Shown one piece after another: positions 25,421 to 34,365 of a stretch of DNA of 64,000 nt. A model generated the notes under the pieces. That model worked only from the letters and a program-made list of their open reading frames with translations. It did not search any database and had not been told where the DNA came from. Each line of letters begins with the position of its first letter. Within the stretch, counting starts at the first letter, position 1. The DNA comes from Clostridium sp. DL-VIII (GTDB taxonomy: Bacteria > Bacillota > Clostridia > Clostridiales > Clostridiaceae). The DNA lies in the NCBI RefSeq assembly GCF_000230835.1, contig NZ_CM001240.1, forward strand, positions 62,001 to 126,000, written 5' to 3'. A program made the position numbers and the translations under genes.

Positions 25421-26467
25421 ATGAAGCAGCTTACAAAAATATTAGCATTTATTTTCTCTTTTACAATGATTTATAATTCTCAAAATAATAATATATATGC
25501 CAATCCAGATGTTAATTCAAGATCCATTGTTAATGCTGCTGTACTGTTTTATGATTATAGCAACCCACACATAGCTCTTATTAAGCAATCTCTAGAAGAT
25601 ATTCAAAATAAGAATCCAGATAAGATTGTATTTTCGTTTTTCGATGGAGAGGATAATAAAGCCGTACAAAATTCAAATTTAGATAAAGCAACGAAAAGTC
25701 GTTATGACCTCATATTAATAAATTTAGTAGATCCAACGGAAAGTACAATACAAAATGTCGTTGATAGGGCTAGACAGAGAAATATTCCAATAATTTTATT
25801 TTATGTTTCCCCACCAGAGAATTTATCTAATATTAAAACTTATAAAAAGGTTATTTTTATAACAACAGATCCAAAGCAAACGGGTACTCTTCAAGGGCAA
25901 ATTATTATAGATGAATGGAATAAAAATAAAAAGATTTTAGATAAGAATAATGATAACGTACTCCAGTATATTGCATTTCAAGGGGAAACTAATAATCTCA
26001 TGGCAAATGATAGGCTTAAATATGCTATTTCTGCAATTGAAGATGCAGGGATAAAAACACAAAAGCTTGCTGTAATTACTTGTAACTGGAATGAGGAATG
26101 TGCTAAAAATGCTACCGAATCTCTTATCTTTAAATATGGTAATAAAATTGAAGCCATACTTTCTAATAACGATTCTATGGCCGTAGGTGCTGTTAAAGCC
26201 TTGCAGAAATACGGATATAATACAGGAGATAAAAATAAATACATACCTGTTGTTGGTACTGGAGGAATACCGGAATCTAAAGAATTAATAAAAAAAGGTT
26301 TTATGACTGGAACTGTTTTAATAGAGCCATCTGATTGGGCTAAAGCGCTTTATGCTGTTGGCATGAATTTAGTTTATGGCCATCCGCCTCTCGAAAATAC
26401 AGATTATAAGTTTGATGAAACAGGAATTGCCTTCAGTATTCCTTACACTAAATATATCAGCCCTTAA
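25421..26467 (+). CDS. Orphan galactose-binding-protein-like periplasmic binding protein, paralogue 1
   Basis: 348 residues, type I periplasmic-binding fold most like MglB. A signal-like N-terminus has no lipobox Cys, so the protein is secreted or held by an uncleaved helix. The MglB calcium loop is kept (DKNNDNVLQ), as are the Arg (MANDRLKY) and Trp (TCNWNEE) positions. The sugar-binding Asp of the GVDALP motif is replaced (GTGGIP) and the LNDANN Asn is lost (LIEPSD). No permease or ATPase gene is near. Paralogues lie at 39127 and 51795. It may sense a ligand rather than feed a transporter. Confidence 0.8.
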   Translation: MKQLTKILAFIFSFTMIYNSQNNNIYANPDVNSRSIVNAAVLFYDYSNPHIALIKQSLEDIQNKNPDKIVFSFFDGEDNKAVQNSNLDKATKSRYDLILINLVDPTESTIQNVVDRARQRNIPIILFYVSPPENLSNIKTYKKVIFITTDPKQTGTLQGQIIIDEWNKNKKILDKNNDNVLQYIAFQGETNNLMANDRLKYAISAIEDAGIKTQKLAVITCNWNEECAKNATESLIFKYGNKIEAILSNNDSMAVGAVKALQKYGYNTGDKNKYIPVVGTGGIPESKELIKKGFMTGTVLIEPSDWAKALYAVGMNLVYGHPPLENTDYKFDETGIAFSIPYTKYISP

Positions 26468-26500
26468 TGAAATGAGTAATAGATTTTTCTCATATGATAA

Positions 26501-26542
26501 AAAGAGTACCATTTAGACTAATATGAGTGGCACTCTATATTT
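26501..26542 (+). terminator. Terminator of binding-protein paralogue 1
   Basis: AGAGTACCA pairs with TGGCACTCT (one G-T/A-C difference) and is followed by ATATTT. The stem resembles those of the small-RNA loci at 30.2 and 34.2 kb. Confidence 0.6.
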
Positions 26543-26562
26543 AATTAATTCCATTTAATATA

Positions 26563-27207
26563 TTATTGCTTTTTAAATACTGATTTAGGCTGTCCACATA
26601 TTGGACATGTGTAATCATCTGGTAATTCTTCAAACGGTATATCTCCTGAATATTCATAACCACATATACTGCACACATATTTTTCAGCCTTATTTTCCAC
26701 TGGCTTCTCCTCTTTAATATAAGTTGGAGCATTTTTAGGACTCTTTCCTTTTATAACTTTATGATAATAATCATATGTCATTGCTGTATCATTTGATAGA
26801 ACATCTGCCTCTATTGCTTTTCCTAGAAAAACAGTGTGTGTATCTGTCTCCATTTTATTGATTACCTCACAGGTAATATAAGAGCAGCTCTTAGCTACAA
26901 CAGGCATATTTCCTTTAATAGCATATTCTATAGAATCAAATTTATTAACATCTTTTCCGGACTTAAATCCAAAAACTCCAATTATTGATGGATCCGAATT
27001 TTCTCCTAAAATAGAAATTGCAAATCTTCCACTCTTTTCAATGCACTGATTTGTGTAATTATCATGACTTATACTTATTGCAATTGTAGCTGGTTCAGCC
27101 ATAACCTGCATTACACTATTAGCTATGCAGCCAGTTGCTCTTCCATTATCCCACGTAGAAATTACATAAACTCCATATGACATACTAAAGAATGCATTCA
27201 TATTCAT
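26563..27207 (-). CDS. Flavin reductase-rubredoxin fusion (high-molecular-weight rubredoxin)
   Basis: 214 residues. Residues 1-~155 are an FMN-binding split-barrel flavin reductase domain ([20 protein letters not shown]). A short linker leads to a rubredoxin with iron ligands C179, C182, C201 and C204 (YVCSICGY and YTCPICGQ). Such Hrb-type fusions pass electrons from NADH to flavodiiron proteins or superoxide reductase. A superoxide reductase gene lies just upstream on the same strand, so a joint oxygen-defence operon is likely. Confidence 0.92.
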   Translation of the reverse strand: MNMNAFFSMSYGVYVISTWDNGRATGCIANSVMQVMAEPATIAISISHDNYTNQCIEKSGRFAISILGENSDPSIIGVFGFKSGKDVNKFDSIEYAIKGNMPVVAKSCSYITCEVINKMETDTHTVFLGKAIEADVLSNDTAMTYDYYHKVIKGKSPKNAPTYIKEEKPVENKAEKYVCSICGYEYSGDIPFEELPDDYTCPICGQPKSVFKKQ

Positions 27208-27236
27208 AATTATCGACTTCCTTTCGATATACAGAA

Positions 27237-27269
27237 AGAAAAGTAAGTATATTTTTTACTTACTTTTCT
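27237..27269 (-). terminator. Hairpin between superoxide reductase and rubredoxin fusion genes
   Basis: AGAAAAGTAAGTA and TACTTACTTTTCT form a perfect 13-bp stem with a 7-nt loop and only a short T-rich tail. It may terminate part of the transcripts after the first gene and so set unequal expression. Confidence 0.6.
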
Positions 27270-27288
27270 TCACTATTAATTAAATTTC

Positions 27289-27669
27289 CTAAATCTCAGC
27301 CTTCCATAATCCATGTAAATTACAGTATGCGTAAACTGCAACAGGCTTGTCCCCACATAAGCAGAATTCTGCTTTTGGTTCATCTCCAGGTTTTAATACT
27401 TTTCTTTGTTCACCATTTTCTGTTCTTACTAAAATCCATTCGATATAATGTGTATCTATCATAGGATGTAATACAGAACCAACTTCAACCTTAACAATAT
27501 CATTTTCATATGTTACAGCTGGAACGTGTTTTTCCACACTTGCCTCTACTGTACCTGGTTCTAATTTAACCATTGGTTCACCACAACATATAATCTTTGC
27601 TCCAGATTCCTTTAAAGATTCAACCATATTCCCACAGCGCTTACAAACATAAAAATTTTGTTCTTTCAT
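27289..27669 (-). CDS. Desulfoferrodoxin / superoxide reductase
   Basis: 126 residues from the ATG at 27669 behind GAGGAGG; the in-frame start 24 bases earlier overlaps that site. The N-terminal centre I ligands C9, C12, C28 and C29 are present, so this is the two-iron form. Centre II is complete: H48, H68, H74, C116 and H119. It reduces superoxide to peroxide without making oxygen, taking electrons from rubredoxin, which the downstream fusion can supply. Confidence 0.95.
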   Translation of the reverse strand: MKEQNFYVCKRCGNMVESLKESGAKIICCGEPMVKLEPGTVEASVEKHVPAVTYENDIVKVEVGSVLHPMIDTHYIEWILVRTENGEQRKVLKPGDEPKAEFCLCGDKPVAVYAYCNLHGLWKAEI

Positions 27670-27692
27670 TATAAATTCCTCCTCATCTCCCA

Positions 27693-27722
27693 TATAATTT
27701 AAATATTTATATCTAAATTATA
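27693..27722 (-). promoter_or_regulatory. Inverted repeat upstream of superoxide reductase
   Basis: TATAATTTA and TAAATTATA are 9-bp arms 12 bp apart, ending ~23 bases before the start. Each half resembles half of a PerR box, but the spacing is wrong for a single site. It is a candidate peroxide-responsive operator only. Confidence 0.35.
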
Positions 27723-27774
27723 CCTTATTTTTTACTAAATTCAAAATCTTCTGTTAATTTATTTTTTTATATAA

Positions 27775-27817
27775 AGAGCGCCTTTCATTTACCATCATAA
27801 ATGACACTCTTTATTTC
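27775..27817 (+). terminator. AAAGAG...CTCTTT hairpin between genes
   Basis: AAAGAGCGCC and ACACTCTTT form an imperfect stem with TTTCATTTA/ATAAATGA inside and a T-rich plus-strand tail. It belongs to the same look-alike hairpin group as 26501, 30219, 34171 and 56424. It lies between the 3' end of the chemoreceptor gene and the SOR promoter. Confidence 0.45.
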
Positions 27818-27829
27818 ATCATCGTTTAA

Positions 27830-29827
27830 TTATTCTACTTTAAATCTTTCAACCTTGCTTATTAAATCATTTACTGAATCATCTAATCTTGAAGCTATGC
27901 CTGAAACTTCTTCTGTCGTTGCAAACATTTCTTCTGCTGAAGCTGATATTTCTTCAGTTGATGCAGATACTTCTTCTGCAACTGATGCTATTCCTTCAAT
28001 TTTATTAACAACCACATCTTTGGCTTTTATTGCATTTTCCACTGCATTATAGGTTTCATCTACCATTGGAGCTATCTTCTGCACTGAATCTAATATACTG
28101 TCAAATGACTGAATGGTCTTTCCTACAACGACTGCCTGTCCTCCAATTAGCTCATCCATTTGTCTTGAAGTATCAATTACCTCTTTTGTACTGCTGCTTA
28201 CTAATGTTATAAGGTTCATAATCTCACCTGAAGCCTTGCTGGATTCTTCAGCTAATTTTCTTACTTCCTCAGCAACTACAGCAAAGCCTTTCCCTTGATC
28301 TCCAGCCCTTGCAGCTTCAATTGCAGCATTTAGAGCTAAAAGATTGGTCTGCTCAGAGATTTCGCTGATAGAATCAGTTATCTTACCTATCTTGCTTACA
28401 GAATTACCTAATTCATTAATTTTATTATTTACCAGTGAGAAAGACTGCTTCACCTCATCTATAGATATTGTTAGAGATTCAATGTAGTCTTTTCCTGATG
28501 CTGCTTTATCTTCTGCATCTTTGCTGCTTATATTTACATTAGAAATTTTAGTATCGATATCATCTAATTCAGCATTAAGCAGGTCTAGCTGCTTAGTTAC
28601 ATCCAATAATTCCCGTGTTTGATTTACAGCTCCGCTTGCTATTTCTTCAATTGCTGAAGCTACCTCATTAGCTGAAGTTGCCATTTCTTTTGAATTACTT
28701 GCAAGAGCATTTGATAAGCTTCCTACATTTGAACTATTATCCTTTACCCCAGATATTGAATCTCTTAATTGGTCCATTGTATCATTTATGCTGCTTCCCA
28801 TAATCCCTATTTCATCTTTGCTCTTAACAACCACTTTATTTGTGAAATCACCTTGTGCTATAACTTTCATAACCTTTACAATATCGTTAATTGGATTTGA
28901 TAAGCTTTTTGATATTAATGCAGCCATACTTGCTGAAACAACCAATGCAATCACACTTATAATGAGCATTGAATTTATTACAGTACTAGTGACTACTGTT
29001 AATTCCGAAGTAGGAATGTTAGCTGCGTATATTAAACCCCATTCTGCATTTTCCTTATATGAGATTAATTTTTTTACGCCATTATACTCATACTCACCAT
29101 TTCCCGTCTTTTTACTTAAAAGCTCTTTGCCAATGCTTGTATCTAAAATACCCTTTTTAAAGATTTCTTCACCCTTTGGATGCAGTACTGTTGTGCCCTC
29201 ACCATCTATGGCAAAAATATACCCAGATTTTCCGATTTTAGTATTAGCAATATACTCTTGCGATAACTTTTGTAAATCTATTTGATATATTACATAACCT
29301 AGTATTTGTTTTTCTTCATCTAAAATTGGCATGCACATATTGTATACAGGCATTCCATTAAATGTACTCTGTTTAATACCTGAATATGATAGTTGTTTTG
29401 TTTTCTCTGCTACATCAATCGCCTTTGGCTTATTATCTTTAGCTTGGCTTATATCAGTATCTTTAGTCAGCAATGTTATTAGAGCTTGTTTATCTTTCCC
29501 AGAAACGATTACATTTGCTAACACATTATATTGATCGGACAATTTTTTATATCTTTCTGTTAATTTACTCTTTAATTCCTCTGATGAACTATCCTTTAAA
29601 TAACTATACAAAAGTTCATCATTCTGACTATCTAGTGCAACACTTTTTAACATATTCATGTTTCCACTTATAGAATTTTCCGCTAATGCTATCTCCTGAT
29701 CTAACCTTTCATATGCATCATTTTTGTTGTAGTTTTGCACAATAAATCCAACTATAATACTAGCTATAGCTAAAGGTATTATAGCAAAAATAATAAAGCT
29801 GATAGTTAATTTACTCCTTAATTTCAT
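27830..29827 (-). CDS. Methyl-accepting chemotaxis protein with extracellular Cache-type sensor
   Basis: 665 residues. Membrane helix ~8-30, an outer sensor domain ~31-280 with Cache features ([20 protein letters not shown] and [20 protein letters not shown], each in part), a second helix ~282-304, a HAMP domain ~305-357, and the cytoplasmic signalling hairpin with its invariant tip region ([18 protein letters not shown]). The C-terminal [16 protein letters not shown] carries methylation-type Glu/Gln sites. There is no CheR-binding pentapeptide. GGGGGA precedes the ATG. Confidence 0.93.
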   Translation of the reverse strand: MKLRSKLTISFIIFAIIPLAIASIIVGFIVQNYNKNDAYERLDQEIALAENSISGNMNMLKSVALDSQNDELLYSYLKDSSSEELKSKLTERYKKLSDQYNVLANVIVSGKDKQALITLLTKDTDISQAKDNKPKAIDVAEKTKQLSYSGIKQSTFNGMPVYNMCMPILDEEKQILGYVIYQIDLQKLSQEYIANTKIGKSGYIFAIDGEGTTVLHPKGEEIFKKGILDTSIGKELLSKKTGNGEYEYNGVKKLISYKENAEWGLIYAANIPTSELTVVTSTVINSMLIISVIALVVSASMAALISKSLSNPINDIVKVMKVIAQGDFTNKVVVKSKDEIGIMGSSINDTMDQLRDSISGVKDNSSNVGSLSNALASNSKEMATSANEVASAIEEIASGAVNQTRELLDVTKQLDLLNAELDDIDTKISNVNISSKDAEDKAASGKDYIESLTISIDEVKQSFSLVNNKINELGNSVSKIGKITDSISEISEQTNLLALNAAIEAARAGDQGKGFAVVAEEVRKLAEESSKASGEIMNLITLVSSSTKEVIDTSRQMDELIGGQAVVVGKTIQSFDSILDSVQKIAPMVDETYNAVENAIKAKDVVVNKIEGIASVAEEVSASTEEISASAEEMFATTEEVSGIASRLDDSVNDLISKVERFKVE

Positions 29828-30123
29828 TCGCCTTCCCCCTGAATTAATTATTTACCTCTTGATCTTTTTAAAAACTTGTAGGAAACATGTCTTTATTGTA
29901 GAATTATAACATTTACATTGTTTTTTGGATAGATATTTATTACATTTTCTTGTATTGTATAATTTTATTAAATATGTATTTAATATCAATTCTGTATTTT
30001 CACTTACTTGCTATGAGAATACTGTATTCTGATTGCTTAAAAGTAGTGTGAAAATCATCATTTTTATTTCGCTTTAAATTTCATGCATGTTTTTTCTAAA
30101 ATAATAGTAATGCGTTGTAAATT
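29828..30123. other. Intergenic region upstream of the chemoreceptor
   Basis: AT-rich, with the chemoreceptor promoter presumably inside. No clear sigma-D (flagellar) promoter was found, and no ORF. Confidence 0.35.
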
Positions 30124-30157
30124 TTGTCATCATACTGACACAATAGCTAGCTATAAT
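30124..30157 (+). promoter_or_regulatory. Conserved promoter block of small-RNA locus B
   Basis: TTGTCA (30124-30129), CTGACACA from 30135 and TATAAT (30152-30157) repeat the exact spacings of locus A. TGTCA-N6-TGACA forms the same inverted repeat with a different N6. Confidence 0.55.
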
Positions 30158-30163
30158 AAAATC

Positions 30164-30258
30164 ATAGATTTGATAAAATCTTTTTTTCATAAATATTTAC
30201 CCCTTAAATATAGAAAAGAGTACCATTCATAATTACCCCTATGAATGGTACTCTTTTA
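30164..30258 (+). ncRNA. Candidate small RNA, family copy B
   Basis: About 95 nt: AGATTT-GATA-AAATCT with seven T, then ATAAATATTTACCCC, then a perfect stem AGAGTACCATTCAT/ATGAATGGTACTCT closing an ATTACCCCT loop and running into TTTT. The stem differs from copy A but still pairs, and the CCCC segments are kept. The first short hairpin could itself stop some transcripts. No ORF. Confidence 0.65.
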
Positions 30259-30289
30259 TGCTTTTAAATAATGTTCTAGCTTTAATATC

Positions 30290-30826
30290 TTAATTCCAAC
30301 TACCAGAGCAGCCAGAAACTCCAGCAGTTCTAGGTAATCCATATCGTAAATCCCCTAGATAATTTACATCATTATCAAAGAAGCATATTTCTAAATACGA
30401 TGATGGATTAGACACAATCAAAAATGATGATGTATCACTACACAACTTATTAAAATCATTTGTGTAAAGCGTAGCTGCACCGGTAATTCCACCTAATGAA
30501 ACTTCTGAACAATCACCAGTAAATTGCTTTCCATTACACTCCACAATGCAATGTTCATAAAAAGTTAGATATTGAAAATCATAGCTAGCAGAATATCCCT
30601 TTTTTGCTGCCTTAATATCGTTTATGACACTGGCAGCTTTGCAGAAACTCAAGTTATATTTATCTCTCAGAATACCAGCAAGTTCTTCCAATACTTTTTC
30701 AAAAACACTATCACTACCAAAACCATCGCCACTTTTACTATCATCTTCTAAATTTGCTGTGGCTGCTGTATATCCTGCCATATAACCTCTAAAATACTCG
30801 GTGTTTACATTAATAAACTCTTTCAT
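30290..30826 (-). CDS. VapA/VapB-family-like protein
   Basis: 178 residues. The C-terminal ~100 residues (SLGGITGAATLYTNDF, YLEICFFDNDVNYLGDL, TAGVSGCSGSWN) have the look of the Rhodococcus equi virulence-associated Vap beta-barrel: an xxGxATLYT opening, a FFD.....LG strand pair and a terminal GxSGxGSW. There is no signal peptide, unlike R. equi VapA, so a cytoplasmic or leaderless protein is expected. GGGGGAA precedes the ATG. The match is from memory of the family pattern and needs a profile search. Confidence 0.55.
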   Translation of the reverse strand: MKEFINVNTEYFRGYMAGYTAATANLEDDSKSGDGFGSDSVFEKVLEELAGILRDKYNLSFCKAASVINDIKAAKKGYSASYDFQYLTFYEHCIVECNGKQFTGDCSEVSLGGITGAATLYTNDFNKLCSDTSSFLIVSNPSSYLEICFFDNDVNYLGDLRYGLPRTAGVSGCSGSWN

Positions 30827-30982
30827 ATCACATGTTCCCCCGCATGATTATATTCTGTGAATAGTCCCAGTTATAATCATTTTATGTTAATCAAATTGAA
30901 TTGGTACATATGTAGTGAGATATTACGTATTTAAAACAGTATTTTATATTCAATATTAAAAGGAATGTAGCTGCTAGTTAAA

Positions 30983-31140
30983 GCACATGAAAGAAAATAA
31001 TAGACCAAAGATGCGACGCATATTTTGCGTCAGGCAAGGACGTAAATTCTGCTCATAGCGGGTCTATTAGTAGAATTTGCTGATGCAGTATGACACAAAA
31101 TAGGCAAGCATACTGGTCTGTTATTTTTTTGATTGTGCCT
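30983..31140 (+). repeat. GGCACATGAA structured element E1
   Basis: About 157 nt with imperfect inverted ends (GCACATGAAAGAAAATAA and the complement of GATTGTGCC). Internal helices: TAGACCA/TGGTCTG outer, GACGCA/TGCGTC, AAATTCTGCTCATAG/CTATTAGTAGAATTT and CAGTATG/CATACTG. The same fold with different bases is seen in E2 at 32757-32917. Its right end overlaps the MFS stop codon. It may be a structured RNA or a MITE. Confidence 0.65.
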
Positions 31141-32575
31141 AAGCTTCCTCTTCTTCTAAGCTAAACGTTGTTTCATCCTTTTTTAATCGAATAGTTACTA
31201 ATCCGATAATTAATCCACAAGCTACTATCACTGCTGCAATCAAAAAAGTATTGTGTATACCAGCTACAATATTCACTGGATTTGAACTTTGAATTGATTT
31301 AGTTTTATTAAAGAAATAGAATATTGCACCTATTACTGCAGCCCCTGTAGTTTGTCCGATAGTACGTGATAAATTAAGAAGACCAGATGCTAGTCCACGT
31401 TGCTCAGGTTTTGCCATAGAAATAATAGCAGCATTGTTAGGTGTTTGGAAAAATGCTAGGCTGCCATTAAATACGAACGATATTATGCCAATTAAAACAG
31501 CACTTGAAGATAAACCCATAGTTGCCATCCATAATGACCCTAAACTCATAGCCAATATTCCTAATATCATAACAATAAAGTTCCCAAAGCGTTCAGCAGC
31601 CTTTCCTGCTATAGGTGTAAAAATTGCACACCCTATAGGCCCAGTCATCATTAATAACCCTGATTCTGATGTTGTAAATCCTTTTGCCTGTTGAAGATAA
31701 AAAGGAAGAATAACAACAGCCCCTGACATAACTGTATAAACTAATATACTTATAATAAGGCTTGAACTTAGCTCACTGTTTCTAAACAGCTTTAAATCTA
31801 TCAAAGGGAAAGTTCTATTTTTTTCTAATAATATAAATACTACTATTCCAATGATCACCACAAGAGCAAGTGCAATAACTTCACTACTAAATCCTTGTCC
31901 TTCTGCTAGAGTTACAGAAAGAACATAACAAATAAGTGTGCAAGTTAATATTAGCATACCTAAAAAATCAAATTTTTGTTTCTTTTCGGCTCCTGGAACT
32001 CCATCAAATTTTATAACCAATATTAATGCAAGAATTCCAAGTGGTATGTTAATAAAAAATAGGTATCTCCATCCAAGTAAGCTTATTATGAAACCTCCAA
32101 GGGATGGTCCAAGGGCAAATCCTACAGGCAGCATTGCTGTAAGTACTCCCATGCTTTCCACAAGCTTTTCTTTAGAAACTAAATCCCCTATAATGGCGAA
32201 AGATAATGTTAAAAGTATTGAACCACCTATTCCTTGCAAACCTCGGAATATAATAAGTTCATAAATTGATGTTGAAATTCCACATAAAAGGGACGCCACA
32301 GTAAAAATTATAATTCCATAAACAAAAATATTTTTTTTACCAAATATATCCCCTATTCGTCCTATACCTACGATTAGAGAAGTAACCGCTAGAAGATAAC
32401 TAAGTGCTATCCACTGTAAACTTGAAAACTCGGCATGGAATGCGCTTCCTATAGTTGGTAATGCTATATTTACAATACTAGTATTAATAGCTGAAATAAG
32501 AGTTGTAAGTGCTAGAGCAAAAATTACTAATCCGCTACTTGTTTTCTTTAAACTTGATCTATTTGTTTTTTCCAT
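31139..32575 (-). CDS. MFS transporter, DHA2 (EmrB/QacA) family
   Basis: 478 residues with 14 predicted membrane segments. The motif NTSIVNIALPTIG in helix 1, GIGRIGDIFGKKNIF (motif A) and GPSLGGFI (motif C) mark a proton-coupled drug exporter of the 14-helix group. AAGGAG precedes the ATG. An AraC-type regulator lies upstream on the same strand. The gene is bracketed by elements E1 and E2 in opposite orientation. Substrate unknown. Confidence 0.9.
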   Translation of the reverse strand: MEKTNRSSLKKTSSGLVIFALALTTLISAINTSIVNIALPTIGSAFHAEFSSLQWIALSYLLAVTSLIVGIGRIGDIFGKKNIFVYGIIIFTVASLLCGISTSIYELIIFRGLQGIGGSILLTLSFAIIGDLVSKEKLVESMGVLTAMLPVGFALGPSLGGFIISLLGWRYLFFINIPLGILALILVIKFDGVPGAEKKQKFDFLGMLILTCTLICYVLSVTLAEGQGFSSEVIALALVVIIGIVVFILLEKNRTFPLIDLKLFRNSELSSSLIISILVYTVMSGAVVILPFYLQQAKGFTTSESGLLMMTGPIGCAIFTPIAGKAAERFGNFIVMILGILAMSLGSLWMATMGLSSSAVLIGIISFVFNGSLAFFQTPNNAAIISMAKPEQRGLASGLLNLSRTIGQTTGAAVIGAIFYFFNKTKSIQSSNPVNIVAGIHNTFLIAAVIVACGLIIGLVTIRLKKDETTFSLEEEEA

Positions 32576-32628
32576 ATTAATTTCTCCTTATGTTTTTGAT
32601 TAAATAAAGCTCCTGAAGCTACACTAGG

Positions 32629-32651
32629 ATTTGCATTTGATCAAAGCAAAT
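32629..32651 (-). promoter_or_regulatory. Palindrome upstream of the DHA2 transporter
   Basis: A 23-bp near-perfect dyad centred on TGATCA, with outer halves ATTTGC and GCAAAT. It lies ~55 bases before the transporter start and could be a regulator site in the promoter or leader. Confidence 0.45.
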
Positions 32652-32756
32652 GTTTTTCATGTGCCTATGATAAATTTATCATAGCTGGATTTTATACGCA
32701 TGAATTATTCACTCAAAATGTAGCATAATCTTATCATGCAAAAAAGACACTCTATT

Positions 32757-32917
32757 ATGCACTATCAAATAAATAGCAAGTCCACTTGCACGGCTATTTA
32801 GCATCATGCTGCGTCAACAAAATACCATAATAGTCCTGCTATAATGGCATTTTGTTTCCTGCCCTGATGCAAAATATCCATCGCAATTTTGGACTCGTTA
32901 TTTATTTTCATGTGCCT
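32757..32917 (-). repeat. GGCACATGAA structured element E2
   Basis: Minus-strand copy, ~160 nt, aligned end to end with E1 by GGCACATGAAAA, CATATTTTGC/GATATTTTGC-type, TCAGG-CAGG, ATAGC-GG-CTATTA and TTTGAT-GTGC blocks. The long stem here is CAAAATGCCATTATAG/CTATTATGGTATTTTG, different in bases from E1 but still paired. The outer helix is AGTCCA/TGGACT instead of AGACCA/TGGTCT. Such double changes point to a selected RNA fold. Confidence 0.65.
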
Positions 32918-33050
32918 TATTAGAATGTCTTTCTTATTCTCATATATTATATTTCTTCATAGCATCTTAATCATAAATTTAGAATTACAAGTTTGATTTA
33001 GTTATCATAATGAGCTGATTGTAAACAAGTATTTTGCCTGCCTAATCCTT

Positions 33051-33950
33051 TTATATATTTTCTAATTCTTTTATGTACTTTTCTCTGAACTCACTAGGAG
33101 TTTCGCCTCTGTATTTTTTAAAGGATCTGCTAAAATAATTTCCATCATTAAATCCTGTATTCATTGCAATTTCAGTAATGGTTTTATCAGTATTAAGCAA
33201 AAGCTGGGCAGCCTTTTGAACTCGCATTCTATTTAAAAATTCCATTGGTGAAAGTCCAGACACAGTTCTAAAAACTCTTGAGAAGTGATTAGGACTTAAA
33301 TGTGTAACCTTCGAAAGCTCCTCAAGGGTGATTTTCTCCGCCATATGCACTTCCATATATGTAATAGCCGGCTTAATTTGATTTAACTTTCTATACTGCA
33401 TGTCGAGTTCTGATTTATCCGGAACTGCCTTTGTATACTTTCTCAAAAGAGTCGCCAATATCTGATAACTTAGCCCTCTTAATACAAGCTCATACCCTTC
33501 CTTTTTCTCCTGAAACTCCTTAGTGATATTCTCCATGATTCCAAAGAAAAAGTCATCATTAGTAATCTTACTTTCAAACAGTAAGCGGTTTTTTAAAAGC
33601 AGCTCTGTATACATATTTTGCTGCAAATCAGGCTGATTTCCTAAAAGCATCAAAATATCAATTTTTAACAAATAGTACTCTAAATCTGAATCAAAAATCT
33701 CCATTGAATGTATTTCATTTGGATTTACAACAATAATTGAATTCTGCTTTGCTAAAATTCTCTGTTCCCTGCACCTGAGTATTAATGTCCCCCTTTTTAT
33801 ATGCATCAATAAAAGCTGCTCATGCCAATGAGGGGGAAAAACACTCTCACTTCCATTGGCAAAGCAATGTTCTATATGAATAGGAGGTAATCTATAATTT
33901 CCTGAAGTATATCCGTACATATTCTCGTCGATTATCAAATTCTTCTCCAT
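33051..33950 (-). CDS. AraC-family regulator with cupin sensor domain
   Basis: 299 residues from the ATG at 33950, whose ribosome site is GAGGTGG; the in-frame GTG at 33959 lies within that site. The N-terminal cupin half has FPPHWHEQLLLMHIKRG and VVNPNEIHSME. The C-terminal ~100 residues hold two helix-turn-helix motifs (LEELSKVTHLSPNHFSRVFR and ITEIAMNTGFNDGNYFSRSF) and the closing GETPSEFREKY. It probably controls the DHA2 exporter downstream, 475 bases away. Confidence 0.9.
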   Translation of the reverse strand: MEKNLIIDENMYGYTSGNYRLPPIHIEHCFANGSESVFPPHWHEQLLLMHIKRGTLILRCREQRILAKQNSIIVVNPNEIHSMEIFDSDLEYYLLKIDILMLLGNQPDLQQNMYTELLLKNRLLFESKITNDDFFFGIMENITKEFQEKKEGYELVLRGLSYQILATLLRKYTKAVPDKSELDMQYRKLNQIKPAITYMEVHMAEKITLEELSKVTHLSPNHFSRVFRTVSGLSPMEFLNRMRVQKAAQLLLNTDKTITEIAMNTGFNDGNYFSRSFKKYRGETPSEFREKYIKELENI

Positions 33951-34170
33951 CTCTTCCACCTCAAACTATTACTACTATGCTATGTTTTAATCTAATCATC
34001 CACGAAGTTTTAATCTTTAATAATGTAATAATTATAGCAGTTAGCTTTTAATAATACCATTAACAATTTACAGTTAACAATTATCGTCAATTATCAATTA
34101 AAACCTTTCTAATTACTGATTAATGAGCTTTTTAAGTTCATGAAATCTTATAATTTTCTAGTACAACAAA
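33951..34170. other. Intergenic region with degenerate AT repeats
   Basis: Contains AACAATTTACAGTTAACAAT and TCAATTATCAATTAAAAC, a kind of low-complexity repeat also seen near 5.53 kb. No gene is visible. Confidence 0.35.
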
Positions 34171-34215
34171 AAAGAGCATCCTCTCATAATTATCCCATGA
34201 ATGGTGCTCTTTATT
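34171..34215 (+). other. Hairpin homologous to the terminator of small-RNA copy B
   Basis: The loop and right arm, TCATAATTATCCCATGAATG then GTGCTCTTT, match copy B at about 25 of 29 positions. The TGTCA/TGACA promoter block is absent; a TATAAT lies ~15 bases upstream (34150-34155). It may be a truncated family member or just a related terminator. Confidence 0.5.
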
Positions 34216-34365
34216 CTATATAGGTTCTGAAAAAGTTAGTTCATCAATATTATAAATCTACCCTCAATAAATTAATACTTTAATGCTTCTAATAGTCATG
34301 AATTAAATTAATACTTTTGACTTTTTCCCAGATATCCCTTGCTCTGTCATATTAAATGGATCTAA

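Noticed and set aside
28788..29285. 165-codon open frame on the plus strand opposite the chemoreceptor
   Set aside because: It mirrors a long, clearly coding gene on the other strand, has no ribosome site and no protein-like pattern.
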